Shown: piece by piece, positions 63,057-64,000 of the stretch
Layout of the letters: each line of letters begins with the position of its first letter
How positions within the stretch are numbered: the stretch's first letter is position 1
Position numbers and translations under genes: made by a program
Source of the DNA: Rhizobium lusitanum
GTDB taxonomy: Bacteria; Pseudomonadota; Alphaproteobacteria; Rhizobiales; Rhizobiaceae
Assembly: GCF_014189535.1 (NCBI RefSeq)
Contig: NZ_CP050308.1
Span: 2,965,001 to 3,029,000 of the forward strand
Reading direction: 5' to 3'
DNA: 64,000 nt
The notes under the pieces: generated by a model
Seen by the model: the letters and a program-made list of their open reading frames with translations, nothing else
Database searches by the model: none
What the model was told of the DNA's origin: nothing

Positions 63057-64000
63057 ATGAGATGGAAGCGCACGATCCAGTTGCTGGATGTCCATTGCGA
63101 GGGTGAAATCGGCAGGGTCGCGATCGGCGGCGTGCCGAAGATCCCCGGCAATACGATCGCCGAGCAATTGCATTGGCTGAACACCGACCCGAAGGGCGAA
63201 GAGCTGCGCCGTTTTCTGGTGCTGGAGCCGCGCGGTGCGCCGATCGGTTCGGTCAACCTGCTGCTGCCGGCCAGGCATCCCGACGCCGATGCCGCCTTCA
63301 TCATCCTGCAGCCGGATCAGGCGCATGCGAGTTCCGGCTCCAATTCCATCTGCGTGACCACGGCACTGCTCGAATCCGGCATCGTCGAGATGAAGGAGCC
63401 GGAAACGGTGGTGACGCTCGAAACCGCCGCCGGGCTGGTCAGGGCAACCGCCACCTGCCGCGACGGCCGTTGCGAGAAGGTCCGCCTCACCATGGTGCCG
63501 TCCTTCGTGCATGAGCTGGATGTCGAGATCGACACGCCGCAATGGGGCAGGATCAAGCTTGATCTCTGCTATGGCGGCATTTTCTATGCGCTGGTCGATG
63601 TTGGCCAGATCGGCCTGACGATCGAAAAGGCCAAGGCCGCATCGCTGGTCCAGGCGGGCATGGTGCTCAAGGAGTTGATCAACCGCACGGTCCCGGTCGT
63701 CCATCCGGAAATTCCGGCAATCTCCGGCGTCGCCTATGTGATGTTCCGGGACATCGATGCCGACGGCGCGATCCGTACCTGCACGACCATGTGGCCCGGC
63801 CGCGCCGACCGCTCACCCTGCGGTACCGGCAATTCCGCCAATCTGGCGACGCTGCATGCCTGCGGCAAGGCTAAGGTCGGCGATGTCTTCAAGTCCCGCT
63901 CGATCATCGGTTCGGAATTCGAAGTCGGCCTGCAGGCGGAGACTGAAGTGGCCGGCAAGCCCGCTATCATCCCCACCATTACGGGCCGTGGCTTCACCTT
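63057..64000 (+). CDS. proline racemase superfamily protein, probable 4-hydroxyproline 2-epimerase (3' end outside window)
   Basis: The first 314 residues of a proline-racemase-family enzyme. The N terminus is RWKRTIQLLDVHCEGEIGRV. The first catalytic position lies in HASSGSNSICV, where proline racemases have Cys (MPCGHA) and this has Ser. The second is DRSPCGTGNSANLA with the normal Cys. Ser/Cys pairs are known in this superfamily, including hydroxyproline epimerases; Cys/Thr pairs mark trans-3-hydroxyproline dehydratases. With the DadA-like flavoprotein upstream, epimerisation of trans-4-hydroxy-L-proline is the best guess. ATG 63057 has GGAG upstream. The reading frame is open at the window end. 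Confidence 0.85.
   Translation, partial: MRWKRTIQLLDVHCEGEIGRVAIGGVPKIPGNTIAEQLHWLNTDPKGEELRRFLVLEPRGAPIGSVNLLLPARHPDADAAFIILQPDQAHASSGSNSICVTTALLESGIVEMKEPETVVTLETAAGLVRATATCRDGRCEKVRLTMVPSFVHELDVEIDTPQWGRIKLDLCYGGIFYALVDVGQIGLTIEKAKAASLVQAGMVLKELINRTVPVVHPEIPAISGVAYVMFRDIDADGAIRTCTTMWPGRADRSPCGTGNSANLATLHACGKAKVGDVFKSRSIIGSEFEVGLQAETEVAGKPAIIPTITGRGFT

Overview
The window is a chromosomal segment of a Rhizobiaceae alphaproteobacterium, most likely a Rhizobium. This rests on gene order, not a database search. The markers are glnD-murJ, tsaB-rimI-mur-olsA-miaB-phoH-ybeY-corC-lnt-praR-metK-trmB, def-fmt-truA, dapD-dapE and rpmH-rnpA-yidC-engB-argB, together with rhizobial intergenic palindromes and an sRNA that resembles the alpha-r14 (NfeR1) family. 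Most genes are GC-rich. Exceptions are a toxin-antitoxin pair, a P-loop kinase and a three-gene polysaccharide-type cluster.

Region by region. 1-8 kb: mutS 3' end, a small broken gene, the nitrogen sensor glnD overlapping murJ, a VOC protein, trpS, a universal-stress protein and an Nfu Fe-S scaffold. 8.7-20 kb: a dense housekeeping run for tRNA modification (tsaB, miaB, trmB), metal regulation (mur), ornithine-lipid acylation (olsA), ribosome/RNA maintenance (phoH, ybeY), the envelope (corC, lnt), the regulator praR and metK. 20-24.8 kb: a small heat-shock protein/DUF1150 operon behind a probable ROSE thermometer, nucleoside hydrolase and ribokinase, a decayed chemoreceptor and rmuC. 25-37.9 kb: def-fmt-truA interrupted by a FitAB-type module, mqo, dapE/dapD, a LOG-family protein, an EF-hand protein, a HAD phosphatase, a PEP-mutase-like protein, a kinase and argB. 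38-43.3 kb: ECF sigma/anti-sigma/fasciclin, then engB, yidC, rnpA and rpmH (minus strand).

43.6-64 kb is more accessory. It holds a chemoreceptor, a frameshifted histidine kinase, tRNA-Arg(ACG), MFS/HxlR and MFS/MarR efflux modules, a WcbI-GSCFA-WcbI cluster, a BA14K protein, an SDR, a phospholipid methyltransferase with a frameshifted TetR, an SDR remnant, an aldo-keto reductase, the three-hairpin sRNA, an esterase-like lipoprotein, and the start of a probable hydroxyproline/D-amino-acid catabolic operon.

Two observations stand out. First, a WcbI-GSCFA-WcbI operon has two homologous acetyltransferase-like proteins flanking an SGNH-type GSCFA protein, and the second copy lacks the Cys next to the conserved Asn. 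It may be an uncharacterised glycan-modification module. Second, four reading frames (648-942, mqo leader, histidine kinase, TetR) are each broken by one base in a run of identical bases. This suggests uncorrected homopolymer errors rather than four real pseudogenes.
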